Positions 24,311 through 33,891 of a stretch of DNA of 64,000 nt are shown here, piece by piece. This DNA is from an uncultured Maribacter sp. (GTDB lineage Bacteria > Bacteroidota > Bacteroidia > Flavobacteriales > Flavobacteriaceae): positions 44,552-108,551 of the forward strand of contig CANMKG010000010.1 in NCBI GenBank assembly GCA_947498505.1, given 5' to 3'. The notes below the pieces were generated by a model, which saw nothing but the letters and a program-made list of their open reading frames with translations, searched no databases and was not told the origin of the DNA. The stretch's first letter is position 1; every line of letters starts with the position of its first letter. The position numbers and the translations under genes are program-made.

Positions 24311-26155
24311 ATGCTGAGGGAAAACAAATTATCAATCAATAGTTATCTGGTAAAACAATTACCGGTAGCTACTGCATTTTTAAATTTGAAGTTGGAGGTG
24401 GTTCATGCTTCAGATAAATGGATAAAGCTTTTAAGCTTTGACCATAGTGTGTTCGGAAAAACAATATATGACATTTTTAACCCCGTTTCAGAGGAATGGG
24501 AGACTGAGCTAAAAAAATGTATAAAAGCACAACCTTCTGTAAGTATAATACAAAGAGAAACAGTTAACAAAAAAAACGAAAAGTGGTACAACTGGACTAA
24601 CATTCCATGGTATGATGATGACGAAAATATTATTGGAGTAATCACTACTGTTGAAGACGTTACAGAAAACGTTTTAACCGAATTACGTCTAGAAAAGACA
24701 GAATTTTTATTAAAAGAAAAATCTGAAATTGCCAAAATAGGGAGTTGGGAATTAAATCTTTTAAACGATGAAGTAAAATGGTGTGAAATGACACGGGCTA
24801 TTCATGAAGTAGCTGACGATTATGAGCCTACCCTAGAAAGTGGCATTAATTTCTATAAAGAAGGTCATAGTAGAAATACTATTTCAATGATAATTTATGA
24901 AGCTGTTCAAAATGGTGAACCATGGTGCGAAAAACTACAAATAATTACTGGAAAGGGTAATGAAAAGTGGGTTATCGCAGCAGGTAAACCCATCTACAAA
25001 AACGGTAAATTAATTAGTCTTGTCGGGACATTTCAAGACATACATGAGCAAGTAGTCACCAATGCAAAAACAAAAGAAAGTGAACAGTTATTAAAAACCT
25101 TAATTGATCATATTCCTGTTCATGTATACTTAAAAGATCTTGATTCTAGAAAAATACTTATTAATAAAGCGGCGTACGAGTTTTTGGGTGCCAGTTCCGC
25201 CGAAGAAGTTATTGGTCAAAGCGACTTTGATCATTACCCAAAAGAAAGTGCAGAGTTAAACAGAAAAGACGACTTAACGGTGTTAACCACCCTTAAGCCT
25301 ATTCTGAACAAACAAATTCTGGATCCTAAAAGAACGGGGTCAGACACCACTTTCCTAACTTCAAAAATTCCTTTAATCGATGATGATGGAGTTGCTTACG
25401 GATTGGTTGGATTAAGTTTAGACATTACCAACTTGAAAAGAAAAGAGGAAGAATTAAGAAACTTAATTGATGTTACCTCACTTCAAAATAAAAAACTCAT
25501 AAATTTCGCACATATTGTTTCACACAATTTAAGATCTCATACAGCTAATTTTTCAATGCTTTTAGATTTTCTTTCTAATGAAAATGATGAGGCAGAAAAA
25601 CTAAACATTATAAGCATGCTTACCAATGCTTCTAATAATCTATTAGATACTTTAGATAATCTAAACGATGTTGTTGCTATTAGTTCAAATAGCTTAAAAA
25701 GTGAAAAAGTAAACTTTACCAAAACCTTAGAGAAGGTAAAACAAAACCTATCTGCGGTATTACTCAAAAACAAAGCAACTATTGTAAATAACGTAAAGAA
25801 AAATGTTGACATTAACGCGGTTCCCGCTTATGCAGACAACATCATTACAAACTTTATCACAAACGCTGTTAAATATAAATTTCCAACGCGTGACCCAATT
25901 ATAACTATTAATAGTGAAAAGGTTGATGATTATACTGTAATAAGTATTGAAGACAATGGTGTTGGATTAGATTTAGACAAATACGGTGATAAGTTATTTG
26001 GCATGTATAAAACATTTCATAATCACAAAAATGCCAAAGGAATTGGCCTGTATATCGTAAAAAATCAGGTTGAATCCATGAATGGAAAAATTACAGTAGA
26101 AAGCGAAGTAGGAACAGGTTCCACTTTTAAAATATATTTTAATGGAAAAAATTAA
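24311..26155 (+). CDS. PAS-domain sensor histidine kinase, cytoplasmic
   Basis: 614 residues, no membrane span. Three PAS/PAC-like domains are recognisable, at about residues 10-120, 130-250 and 258-378; PAC ends are visible in ITTVEDVTENVLTELR and LVGTFQDIHEQV. The histidine helix FAHIVSHNLRSHTANFSMLL puts the phospho-acceptor near residue 404. A HATPase domain follows from about 500 with ITNFITNAVKYKF (N-box), DNGVGLDL and KGIGLYIVKNQVESMNG. The stop lies 14 bp inside the receiver gene at 26142, a normal sign of a cognate pair. The ligand or cue is unknown. Confidence 0.92.
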   Translation: MLRENKLSINSYLVKQLPVATAFLNLKLEVVHASDKWIKLLSFDHSVFGKTIYDIFNPVSEEWETELKKCIKAQPSVSIIQRETVNKKNEKWYNWTNIPWYDDDENIIGVITTVEDVTENVLTELRLEKTEFLLKEKSEIAKIGSWELNLLNDEVKWCEMTRAIHEVADDYEPTLESGINFYKEGHSRNTISMIIYEAVQNGEPWCEKLQIITGKGNEKWVIAAGKPIYKNGKLISLVGTFQDIHEQVVTNAKTKESEQLLKTLIDHIPVHVYLKDLDSRKILINKAAYEFLGASSAEEVIGQSDFDHYPKESAELNRKDDLTVLTTLKPILNKQILDPKRTGSDTTFLTSKIPLIDDDGVAYGLVGLSLDITNLKRKEEELRNLIDVTSLQNKKLINFAHIVSHNLRSHTANFSMLLDFLSNENDEAEKLNIISMLTNASNNLLDTLDNLNDVVAISSNSLKSEKVNFTKTLEKVKQNLSAVLLKNKATIVNNVKKNVDINAVPAYADNIITNFITNAVKYKFPTRDPIITINSEKVDDYTVISIEDNGVGLDLDKYGDKLFGMYKTFHNHKNAKGIGLYIVKNQVESMNGKITVESEVGTGSTFKIYFNGKN

Positions 26156-26549
26156 CTCAATTTGCATTATTGACGATGACCCAATTACAGTTTTTGGTAT
26201 TAAAAGAATGCTAAAGACGTCTATTGATTGTGATGAAATTAACACCTATGGTAACGGTCAGTTGGCTATAAATGGAATTAAAGGAATGATTGAAAATAAT
26301 GCTCCTCTTCCTCAGGTGATTTTTCTAGATATTAACATGCCGATTATGGACGGATGGCAATTTTTAGAAGAATTTATAAAACTGCCTATTCAAGATAGAG
26401 TTCGTATTAATGTTGTTACCTCATCAATTGATGAAACGGACTATAATAATTGGGTGCATTATAAAGATAGTTCTCATCACCAAATTACGTATAACAATAA
26501 GCCTATAAAAAAAGCGGATATAATGTCTATTACCAAATTGGCTAGCTAA
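26142..26549 (+). CDS. Stand-alone response regulator receiver
   Basis: A 135-residue single-domain receiver. Residues ICIIDDDPIT give the acidic pocket, FLDINMP holds the phospho-acceptor aspartate near residue 64, VTSSID supplies the switch Ser/Thr and the lysine lies in NKPIKKADI. There is no output domain, so it must relay phosphate or act by binding a target protein, like CheY. Its start overlaps the upstream PAS kinase by 14 bp. Such kinase plus single-receiver pairs are frequent in Flavobacteriaceae. Confidence 0.93.
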   Translation: MEKINSICIIDDDPITVFGIKRMLKTSIDCDEINTYGNGQLAINGIKGMIENNAPLPQVIFLDINMPIMDGWQFLEEFIKLPIQDRVRINVVTSSIDETDYNNWVHYKDSSHHQITYNNKPIKKADIMSITKLAS

Positions 26550-26569
26550 TAAAAACCAAGGAATTTATT

Positions 26570-26577
26570 TACATTTG
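26570..26577 (+). promoter_or_regulatory. Promoter -7 box of M14 peptidase gene
   Basis: TACATTTG matches TAnnTTTG exactly and would start transcription near 26581, 45 bases before the ATG. The leader then contains the hairpin CGCC-AA-GGCG (26593-26602) nested in AAATTAT (26584-26590) and ATAATTT (26611-26617). No clear TTG at the -33 spacing was seen. Confidence 0.5.
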
Positions 26578-26625
26578 CATTAAAAATTATCGCGCCAAGG
26601 CGTCCAATTTATAATTTGTAAATAA

Positions 26626-28374
26626 ATGAGGTTCTTATTTTTATCTCTCTTTCTTGCCCTTTTTATAGCTTGTGAAACTACTCAAGAAGATAGAGCTTTA
26701 GAATTTCCTACAACCTTTGAAACTTCAAATGGGGAAGAAACTGCTACATATGAAGAGGTAATTGATTTTTATTTAAAACTTGCCAAAGAATTTCCTGAAA
26801 TAAATATTCAAACTATAGGAGAAACCGATTGTGGAAAACCACTTCATTTGGTAACCTACAATCCTGAAAGCTATTTTAATTTCTCAAAATTTGATGACGA
26901 CAAAACCATAATTCTGATTAACAACGGTATTCATCCAGGTGAAAGTGATGGAATTGATGCTACCATGTTGTTGTATAGAGACTTGGCAATTGGCAAAATT
27001 AACGCTCCAAAAAACACAATTTTAGCGGCAATCCCCGTATATAACATTGGTGGTGCCTTAAACAGAAACTCATTTACAAGAGCCAACCAAAATGGACCAA
27101 AGGCGTACGGATTTAGAGGCAATGCGTTAAACTATGACCTGAATCGCGATTTTATTAAATCCGATACTAAAAACGCTAAAACGTTTGCTAAAATTTTTCA
27201 CCTTGTAAATCCTGATATTTTTATTGATAATCACGTAAGTAACGGAGCAGATTATCAGTACACATTAACACACTTGTTTACGCAACACAATAAACTTGGA
27301 GGTGATTTAGGGGGATACTTGCATAGAGAAATGATGCCAAGTTTAGAAGAGTCTTTATCGGAAGCGCAATGGGACATTACTCCATATGTTAACGTTTTCA
27401 ATAAGGTGCCTGAAAGTGGTTTTTCTCAATTTATTGACCATCCGAGATACTCCACAGGGTATACAACTTTATGGAATACTCTAGGGCTAATGGTAGAAAC
27501 TCACATGCTTAAACCTTATAAAAAAAGGGTTAATGGAACATATGCCTTAATGCAAAAAGTAATAGACATCGCTGAAAAAGATGGCGAAAAAATAAACCAA
27601 CTCAGGGCTAATGCGCGCACACAAGCATTTGAGCAAAAAAACTACCTAGGCAACTGGCAGGTTGACACCACTAAAACTTCAACAATCAATTTCAAAGGAT
27701 TTGAAGCTGATACTATTTCCAGTGAGGTAACAGGTCTTCCTAGATTAAAATACAACAGAGATAAACCTTTTGTAAAAGAGGTTGCGTATCAAAATTACTA
27801 CTTCCCAAAGGATTCTATTGTTATTCCAGAAGCATACGTTATTAAAAAACAATACACCAAAATAATTGAACTTTTAGATCTGAATAAGATTAATTATACC
27901 CTTTTGGAAAAGGACTCAATAATTGAGGTTGAAAGCTATATGATTAAAGACTTTGAAACCAGAAATAACCCTTACGAAGGGCATTATTTACACTATAACA
28001 CTTCGGTAAACACATCTGTAGAAATGATATCATTTATTGAAGGAGATATTGTTGTTCCTGTGAATCAAGATGGTTTTAGATATCTTATGGAGACATTAGA
28101 GCCAACCATGGTGGATTCTTTTTTTAATTGGAATTTCTTTGATACTATACTACAACAAAAAGAAGATTTCTCACCTTATGTTTTTGAAGATACCGCGTTG
28201 CAAATGCTTAAAAACGATTCTATTTTAAAATTGGAGTTTGATTTAAAAAAGAAAAATAACGAAGTTTTTGCTAAAAACTGGTACTCTCAACTAAATTGGC
28301 TATTCCAAAAATCTGCGCATTACGAAAAAGCGCATTTGCAATACCCAGTATACCGAATCTTAAAAGAAAATTAA
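26626..28374 (+). CDS. M14-family zinc carboxypeptidase lipoprotein
   Basis: A 582-residue protein with a lipoprotein signal (MRFLFLSLFLALFIACE; the lipobox cysteine at residue 16). The peptidase domain covers about residues 40-330: zinc ligands in NNGIHPGESDGID (HxxE) and in FIDNHVSNG, with NYDLNRDF between them and the aromatic THLFTQHN after. It probably trims C-terminal residues of peptides at the cell surface or in the periplasm. The C-terminal 250 residues have no motif that I recognise. Its stop shares TTAA with the convergent NUDIX gene (28371-28374). Confidence 0.9.
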   Translation: MRFLFLSLFLALFIACETTQEDRALEFPTTFETSNGEETATYEEVIDFYLKLAKEFPEINIQTIGETDCGKPLHLVTYNPESYFNFSKFDDDKTIILINNGIHPGESDGIDATMLLYRDLAIGKINAPKNTILAAIPVYNIGGALNRNSFTRANQNGPKAYGFRGNALNYDLNRDFIKSDTKNAKTFAKIFHLVNPDIFIDNHVSNGADYQYTLTHLFTQHNKLGGDLGGYLHREMMPSLEESLSEAQWDITPYVNVFNKVPESGFSQFIDHPRYSTGYTTLWNTLGLMVETHMLKPYKKRVNGTYALMQKVIDIAEKDGEKINQLRANARTQAFEQKNYLGNWQVDTTKTSTINFKGFEADTISSEVTGLPRLKYNRDKPFVKEVAYQNYYFPKDSIVIPEAYVIKKQYTKIIELLDLNKINYTLLEKDSIIEVESYMIKDFETRNNPYEGHYLHYNTSVNTSVEMISFIEGDIVVPVNQDGFRYLMETLEPTMVDSFFNWNFFDTILQQKEDFSPYVFEDTALQMLKNDSILKLEFDLKKKNNEVFAKNWYSQLNWLFQKSAHYEKAHLQYPVYRILKEN

Positions 28375-28958
28375 TCTTCGAACAAGATTTTAATATTCAC
28401 GTAAGAATTTTGTAATGCTTTTTTAATTTTTGCAGGACCCTTCCATTTCACTTTTTCAATACCCTCTTCTTTTTGTCCTTTAAATTCTCCCTTAAAATTG
28501 GTTTTCATGGCATACCAATACACTTGTTTTAATTTGTACTTATTATTACGTTTAAAAACATGATAGGTAACTTTTAAGAGATTTTTAATTACCAATCCCT
28601 TCACTCCCGTTTCTTCTTCTACTTCTCTAACCGCGCATTCTTCAATAGTTTCTCCTTTATCCAATTTACCTTTTGGCAAGTCCCATTTATCATTTCTATA
28701 TATAAACAATACCTTACCCTCTTTATTGGTAACAACACCCCCAGCTGCAACTACCAACGGAATATTTTTGGTGAATTTTTTTAGCAATTCTTCGTGGTTC
28801 GGGTGATATATGTAAGCTTCATCTAACTTGCCCTTAACCAATGCCGTAATCGCCTCATTAATTGCTTCATTGTTTAATAAAAAATAATTATTATCTGCTG
28901 TTTCAGACAACTTATTTGTTAAAATAAGAGGTCGTTCATTCACAAAAACTTTATACAT
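28371..28958 (-). CDS. NUDIX hydrolase
   Basis: 195 residues from the ATG at 28958 (MYKVFVNERPLIL). The longer frame to 29054 runs across pyrE and is rejected. The NUDIX box is intact: GKLDKGETIEECAVREVEEETG (a 22-residue span) matches GX5EX7REUXEEXGU with U hydrophobic. A folded N-terminal part of about 75 residues precedes the box, which is typical of Bacteroidota NUDIX proteins. The substrate is not predictable. It diverges from pyrE; the pyrE promoter lies over its own start codon. Confidence 0.9.
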   Translation of the reverse strand: MYKVFVNERPLILTNKLSETADNNYFLLNNEAINEAITALVKGKLDEAYIYHPNHEELLKKFTKNIPLVVAAGGVVTNKEGKVLFIYRNDKWDLPKGKLDKGETIEECAVREVEEETGVKGLVIKNLLKVTYHVFKRNNKYKLKQVYWYAMKTNFKGEFKGQKEEGIEKVKWKGPAKIKKALQNSYVNIKILFED

Positions 28959-28961
28959 TTG
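28954..28961 (+). promoter_or_regulatory. pyrE promoter -7 box over the NUDIX start
   Basis: TACATTTG is a perfect TAnnTTTG. The transcript start should fall four to six bases further on, at or next to the pyrE ATG (28966), giving an mRNA with almost no leader. The same bases include the CAT (28956-28958) that is the NUDIX start on the other strand. There is no TTG at the normal -33 spacing. Confidence 0.5.
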
Positions 28962-28965
28962 CGTC

Positions 28966-29607
28966 ATGGTTTTAGACAAAGACACAGCTAAAAAAACAGC
29001 GGAGCTTCTGCTGCAAATTAATGCAATAAAGTTGAATCCTGAAAATCCTTTCACGTGGGCTTCAGGTTGGAAATCTCCTATTTATTGTGATAATAGAATA
29101 ATTTTATCTTATCCGGTAATTCGTAACTTTGTTAGAGAAAAAATAGCAAAGCAAGTTGAAGAACTTTATGGCAAGCCAGATGTAATTGCTGGTGTTGCTA
29201 CAGGAGCTATTGGTATTGGAGCATTAGTAGCAGATTATTTAGGGCTTCCATTTATCTACATACGACCAGAAGCCAAGAAACACGGTAGACAAAATCAGGT
29301 TGAAGGAAAATTAGAGGCCAACCAAACTGTTGTTGTTATTGAAGATTTAATTAGTACTGGAAAAAGCAGTCTTAATGCTGTTGATGTGCTTTTAAAACAA
29401 AATGCTAATGTAAAGGGTATGCTTGCCATTTTTACCTACGGTTTTGAAATCGCTGATGACAATTTCAAGAAAAAAGGAATTGACCTTCATACGCTAGGTA
29501 GTTATGAATATTTAATTCAACAAGCATCTGAAACTGGTTATATTAAAGAAGAGCAATTGAATACATTAATGGAATGGCGTAAAAACCCTTCGCAATGGAA
29601 ACCATAA
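28966..29607 (+). CDS. pyrE: Orotate phosphoribosyltransferase
   Basis: A 213-residue enzyme that joins orotate to PRPP to form OMP in pyrimidine synthesis. The PRPP-binding motif TVVVIEDLISTGKSS and the flexible loop with RPEAKKHGRQNQVEG (catalytic lysines) are clear, as are the N-terminal FTWASGWKSPIYCDNR contacts. The start at 28966 follows the promoter box almost directly. It is followed 4 bp later by an SRPBCC gene, and so may have a partner in transcription, not in the pathway. Confidence 0.97.
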   Translation: MVLDKDTAKKTAELLLQINAIKLNPENPFTWASGWKSPIYCDNRIILSYPVIRNFVREKIAKQVEELYGKPDVIAGVATGAIGIGALVADYLGLPFIYIRPEAKKHGRQNQVEGKLEANQTVVVIEDLISTGKSSLNAVDVLLKQNANVKGMLAIFTYGFEIADDNFKKKGIDLHTLGSYEYLIQQASETGYIKEEQLNTLMEWRKNPSQWKP

Positions 29608-29611
29608 TATT

Positions 29612-30007
29612 ATGTTTATAGAAACTCCAAAAAAAACAATTCAAAAAAGCGATGCTGCAACTTTTGAGTTTTTAACAAATCTGGAAAACTTTGAAAAGTT
29701 AATGCCAGATAACATTGATAAGTTTGAGGTTATTAACGAAAATCGTTTTTTGTTTGCATTAAAAGGTATGCCAGAAATTGTTCTTGAAAGAAAAGAGCAA
29801 ACACCAAATTCACAACTAGTTTTGGGAGCTGCCAGTGAAAAATTACCTTTTACACTTACTGCCAATATTAATGCTGTTAGCGAAAATGAGTCTGAAGTAG
29901 AACTTAATTTTAGTGGAGAATTCAATGCCATGATGGCAATGATGATTAAAAAACCCATTACTAATTTTATGAATACGCTCTCAGAAAATTTAGGTGCCAT
30001 TAGTTAA
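29612..30007 (+). CDS. SRPBCC / START-like ligand-binding protein
   Basis: A 131-residue helix-grip fold protein: FLTNLENFEKLMPDNIDKFE near the N-terminus, FALKGMPEIVLERKEQ, then beta strands and a closing helix MMAMMIKKPITNFMNTLSE. This shape binds hydrophobic ligands in a cavity; the specific ligand is not known. It begins 4 bp after pyrE in the same direction. Its stop overlaps the stop of the convergent birA gene by four bases (TTAA at 30004-30007). Confidence 0.8.
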   Translation: MFIETPKKTIQKSDAATFEFLTNLENFEKLMPDNIDKFEVINENRFLFALKGMPEIVLERKEQTPNSQLVLGAASEKLPFTLTANINAVSENESEVELNFSGEFNAMMAMMIKKPITNFMNTLSENLGAIS

Positions 30008-30735
30008 TATAAAAGCGTAACTTCTTTTAAACTAAACTCCTTAATAATTTCATCTTCTACCAATATTCTAAGTTGACCACTTTCTGAGACACCTTGAATA
30101 TATCCTGTGAATAGTTCTCCACTGTTATACTTAAAAGTAGCAGGCTTATGTCTTTTAAACATAACAGATTCATACCTATCAAATAAGTTAATTGGAGCTT
30201 CTGTTTGTTGCTGTTGAAAAACATCCTGAAAATTAGACACTACGCTGTGCAATAACTCTTCTAAATTAACAGTTTTACCTAAAAGTAATTTTAAGGAGGA
30301 TACGTTTGGCAAATTATTGAAAACGGTTTGGTTAACATTCAGTCCAATTCCAATAATAGATGAGTCTATAGTATCGCCAATAAGTGTATTTTCAATTAAA
30401 ATACCACAAATTTTGCAGTTACCTGACATAATGTCGTTTGGCCATTTAACACGTAATTTTGGAATTTGCAATTTATGTAAAGTGTTATAAATAGCTAAAG
30501 ACACACATATGCTTATAACAAACTGATTTTGAATAGGTAATTCAATTTTGTTTTTTAAAACACTAAAGGTTAGGTTTTTACCGGGTTCAGACTCCCATTT
30601 AGTCCCCATTTGACCTCTCCCGTTTAATTGCTTTTTTGCCATGACAGCCGTAAAATCTTCAAGATTTTGCACCAGCATAAGCCCTTTTAAATAGGCATTT
30701 GTAGAGTCCGTGGCATCAAGTTTGATTATGTTCAT
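30004..30735 (-). CDS. birA: Biotin--[acetyl-CoA carboxylase] ligase
   Basis: 243 residues. The catalytic core shows LDATDSTNAYLK at the N-terminus, the biotin-loop KQLNGRGQMGTKWESEPGK (GRGRxGRxW type, as GRGQMGTKW), KWPNDIMSGNCKICGILIE and the short C-terminal domain KYNSGELFTGYIQGVSESG. It attaches biotin to the carrier protein. No N-terminal HTH is present, so it does not regulate biotin genes as E. coli BirA does. It diverges from rsfS. Confidence 0.94.
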   Translation of the reverse strand: MNIIKLDATDSTNAYLKGLMLVQNLEDFTAVMAKKQLNGRGQMGTKWESEPGKNLTFSVLKNKIELPIQNQFVISICVSLAIYNTLHKLQIPKLRVKWPNDIMSGNCKICGILIENTLIGDTIDSSIIGIGLNVNQTVFNNLPNVSSLKLLLGKTVNLEELLHSVVSNFQDVFQQQQTEAPINLFDRYESVMFKRHKPATFKYNSGELFTGYIQGVSESGQLRILVEDEIIKEFSLKEVTLLY

Positions 30736-30801
30736 GAAAAGTCTTGTATATTTATCCTTAATCTAATGTTAAAAACTAGGCTTAAAAGAACAAAAAAACA
30801 A

Positions 30802-30809
30802 TAACTTTG
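30802..30809 (+). promoter_or_regulatory. rsfS-ftsH promoter -7 box
   Basis: TAACTTTG matches TAnnTTTG. Transcription would start near 30814, about 15 bases before the rsfS ATG at 30829, and may continue through ftsH and beyond. No convincing TTG was found at -33. Confidence 0.5.
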
Positions 30810-30828
30810 TATAAACTAAAATTTTTGA

Positions 30829-31206
30829 ATGCAAAAAACGCAAGCTAATGCAGACGAATTAATTGCATTAATTTTACAAGGAATAGAAGAAGTAAAAGGA
30901 ATAGATATAAGTTTACTAGACCTAAGAGAAATAGAAAATACCGTTTGTGACTACTTTATCATATGTAATGGTACGTCTAACACGCATGTGAACGCTATTG
31001 TAGGATCTGTCCAAAAAATTGTTAGTAAGGCTATTCAAGATAAGCCATGGCACGTAGAAGGCTCAGACAATTCTGAGTGGGTGCTTATGGATTATGTAAA
31101 TGTGGTTGTTCATGTTTTTCAAAAGCAAGTTCGTGAATACTACGACATTGAGGGTTTATGGGGAGATGCAAAGTTTATAGAAGTTCAAAACAGCGTTAAT
31201 AAGTAA
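30829..31206 (+). CDS. rsfS: Ribosome silencing factor
   Basis: A 125-residue Iojap/RsfS protein that binds ribosomal protein L14 and blocks subunit joining in starvation. The sequence ENTVCDYFIICNGTSNTHVNAI followed by KPWHVEGSDNSEWVLMDYVNVVVHVF and REYYDIEGLWGDAK matches the family from start to end. It lies 9 bp before ftsH, a common Bacteroidota order. Confidence 0.96.
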   Translation: MQKTQANADELIALILQGIEEVKGIDISLLDLREIENTVCDYFIICNGTSNTHVNAIVGSVQKIVSKAIQDKPWHVEGSDNSEWVLMDYVNVVVHVFQKQVREYYDIEGLWGDAKFIEVQNSVNK

Positions 31207-31215
31207 AAAAATAAA

Positions 31216-33210
31216 ATGGCAAAAGACAACAATAGTGGACCTAAAAAGCCAAAGTTTAATTCATGGTGGATATATGGTATAATAGCATTACTGCTTATAG
31301 GTTTTCAATTTTTCAGTGGAGATAGTTTTGCTCCTACTGAAAAAACAACAACATCTGAACTTCAAGATTACCTTCAGAACGGAGATATTGAGAAAATTCT
31401 AATTATTACCAATACCAATCAAGCAAAAGTTTTTTTAACAGCTGAAGCTTTAACTAAGGATGTCCATAAAAAGGTTGCCGAAAAACCGCTATTACCGTCT
31501 AGTGGACAAGTACCTCAATATGTATTGGATTATGGTGATTTACAAATCTTCCAGCAAGAAATCACAGATATTAAAACCGAAAATAACTTAGAAACCATTG
31601 TTGAATTCGGCAAGGAGTCTAATGTAATGGGTGATATTTTATTATCTATACTTCCCTTTGTTTTAATCATCGGAATTTGGATATACCTTATGCGCAGAAT
31701 GTCTGGCGGCGGTGGAGCTGGCGGCGGAGGTCAAATATTTAACATCGGAAAATCAAAGGCCAAACTTTTTGATGAAAAGACCGATACTAGAACTTCCTTT
31801 AAAGATGTTGCAGGTCTAGAAGGCGCTAAAGAAGAAATTGAAGAAATTGTTGAATTCTTAAAAAATCCTGATAAATACACCTCATTAGGTGGTAAAATTC
31901 CAAAAGGAGCCTTACTGGTAGGCCCTCCAGGTACAGGTAAAACATTACTTGCAAAAGCCGTTGCTGGAGAAGCGAAAGTACCTTTCTTTTCGTTATCTGG
32001 TTCAGACTTTGTAGAAATGTTTGTAGGTGTTGGAGCTTCAAGAGTTCGGGATCTTTTCAAACAAGCAAAAGATAAATCTCCGGCCATAATTTTTATTGAT
32101 GAGATTGATGCCATTGGTAGAGCCCGAGGTAAAAACAACTTTACAGGCTCTAACGATGAAAGAGAAAACACACTAAATCAGCTATTAACCGAAATGGATG
32201 GTTTTGGCACCAACACTAACGTAATTGTTCTTGCTGCTACAAACCGTGCTGATGTTTTAGACAAAGCCTTAATGCGTGCAGGAAGATTTGACAGGCAAAT
32301 TTATGTGGATCTTCCGGACGTTAGAGAGCGTAAAGAAATTTTTGAAGTTCATTTAAGACCTATAAAAACTTCTGAAACACTTGATTTAGATTTCTTAGCG
32401 AAACAAACTCCAGGTTTCTCTGGTGCTGATATTGCTAATGTTTGTAATGAAGCCGCTTTGATAGCTGCTCGTAAAGAACAAAAAGCTGTTAATAAGCAAG
32501 ATTTCTTAGATGCTGTTGATAGAATTGTCGGAGGTCTAGAGAAAAAGAACAAAATAATTACTCCAGGAGAAAAAGAAACTATAGCATATCATGAAGCAGG
32601 TCATGCTACTGTTAGTTGGATGTTGGAACACGCTGCTCCCTTAGTAAAAGTTACCATTGTACCAAGAGGTCAGTCATTAGGAGCTGCTTGGTATTTACCT
32701 GAAGAAAGATTAATTGTTCGTCCAGAACAAATGAAAGATGAAATGTGTGCTACATTAGGTGGTAGAGCTGCTGAAAAAGTAATTTTCAATAAAATATCTA
32801 CTGGAGCGTTAAGTGACTTAGAAAAAGTTACAAAACAAGCAAGAGGCATGGTTACCGTTTACGGTTTAAATGACGAAATCGGAAACCTAACCTATTATGA
32901 TTCTTCTGGACAAAATGAATATGGATTCTCTAAACCTTATAGTGAAGAGACTGCTCAGAAAATTGATAAAGAAATTTCTAAACTTATAGAAGAACAATAC
33001 CAAAGAGCCATAACAGTTTTAGAAGACAATAAAGATAAGCTTACAATTCTTGCTGAAAGATTATTGGAAAAAGAGGTGATTTTTAAAGAAGATTTGGAGA
33101 AAATATTCGGAAAAAGACCTTTTGATAAAGACGAGGACAACGAAATTAGCACAAAAGAGACTGAAGATGAAACCGTTGCCAAAACGGATAGTGATAATTC
33201 AGATAATTAA
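31216..33210 (+). CDS. ftsH: ATP-dependent zinc metalloprotease FtsH
   Basis: A 664-residue membrane AAA+ protease for quality control of membrane proteins. Two membrane spans, near residues 15-33 and 135-155, enclose a periplasmic domain. A glycine-rich linker ([10 protein letters not shown]) leads to the AAA domain with Walker A GPPGTGKT (from residue 236), Walker [15 protein letters not shown] motif [20 protein letters not shown] and the zinc site HEAGH near residue 459. Its acidic tail is typical. It is preceded by rsfS and followed by a LUD gene, the usual Flavobacteriaceae arrangement. Confidence 0.98.
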   Translation: MAKDNNSGPKKPKFNSWWIYGIIALLLIGFQFFSGDSFAPTEKTTTSELQDYLQNGDIEKILIITNTNQAKVFLTAEALTKDVHKKVAEKPLLPSSGQVPQYVLDYGDLQIFQQEITDIKTENNLETIVEFGKESNVMGDILLSILPFVLIIGIWIYLMRRMSGGGGAGGGGQIFNIGKSKAKLFDEKTDTRTSFKDVAGLEGAKEEIEEIVEFLKNPDKYTSLGGKIPKGALLVGPPGTGKTLLAKAVAGEAKVPFFSLSGSDFVEMFVGVGASRVRDLFKQAKDKSPAIIFIDEIDAIGRARGKNNFTGSNDERENTLNQLLTEMDGFGTNTNVIVLAATNRADVLDKALMRAGRFDRQIYVDLPDVRERKEIFEVHLRPIKTSETLDLDFLAKQTPGFSGADIANVCNEAALIAARKEQKAVNKQDFLDAVDRIVGGLEKKNKIITPGEKETIAYHEAGHATVSWMLEHAAPLVKVTIVPRGQSLGAAWYLPEERLIVRPEQMKDEMCATLGGRAAEKVIFNKISTGALSDLEKVTKQARGMVTVYGLNDEIGNLTYYDSSGQNEYGFSKPYSEETAQKIDKEISKLIEEQYQRAITVLEDNKDKLTILAERLLEKEVIFKEDLEKIFGKRPFDKDEDNEISTKETEDETVAKTDSDNSDN

Positions 33211-33274
33211 TTAATGTTTTATTCGTTGTAATTTAAACACTAATTTTATATGATAGTTAACATCTAATAAAATA

Positions 33275-33889
33275 ATGGGGCTTTTTGACTTATTTTTTGG
33301 AGGAGGAAAAAAACAGGCGTCTAAGGAAACTGTGGAGACCAGAGGGGTTCACATGCCTGATTTAAATTTACCTGTCGACGAAAAATTTACAATTCATTTC
33401 AAAAAAAACGGAGGCAAATTTATTTATTGCGACTCCTTACGTGAAGTATCTCAAGCATTACAAAATATAATTCAAGAAAATAGTTGGCACGATTTTCCCT
33501 TCTTTGTCATGAATAAAGCTTTGAAGGAGAAATTTTCGAAAGAAAAAAATGTTTCGTTTACTAACAAAGTTCAAAACAGTCAAGTTTTCTTCACTACCTG
33601 TGAGCATTTAATTGCCCAAAATGGTTCCATATTAGTATGCTCAAATCAATTAAACGAGAAAAAACTCAACGAATTACCAGATAATATTATTGTTTTAGCT
33701 ACTACTAGTCAATTAGTGGAATCTATCGGTGAAGGTTTAAAAACCATTAAGAAAAAGTATGACCATCATATTCCTGCGAATATAACTACGTTGAAACACT
33801 TTATGGCCACCGAAGAAAATTCAGATGATTTTCTTACCTACGGAAGCAGTTCAAAAAATCTGTATCTTATTCTTCTGGAGGATTTATAA
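33275..33889 (+). CDS. LUD-domain (LutC/YkgG-like) protein
   Basis: A 204-residue protein whose central and C-terminal part agrees with the LUD (lactate utilisation) domain: GKFIYCDSLREVSQALQNII, the FFTTCEHLIAQNGSILVCSN strand region and LPDNIIVLATTSQLVESIGEGL. LutC homologues take part in lactate oxidation complexes, but no LutA or LutB gene is adjacent here, so another role is likely. It lies between ftsH and cdsA, 2 bp before the latter, and its order suggests co-transcription with the phospholipid genes. Confidence 0.8.
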   Translation: MGLFDLFFGGGKKQASKETVETRGVHMPDLNLPVDEKFTIHFKKNGGKFIYCDSLREVSQALQNIIQENSWHDFPFFVMNKALKEKFSKEKNVSFTNKVQNSQVFFTTCEHLIAQNGSILVCSNQLNEKKLNELPDNIIVLATTSQLVESIGEGLKTIKKKYDHHIPANITTLKHFMATEENSDDFLTYGSSSKNLYLILLEDL

Positions 33890-33891
33890 TT

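Noticed and set aside
28959..29054. Longer NUDIX N-terminus
   Set aside because: It lies antisense inside pyrE and lacks family similarity; MYKVFVNERP at 28958 is a better start.
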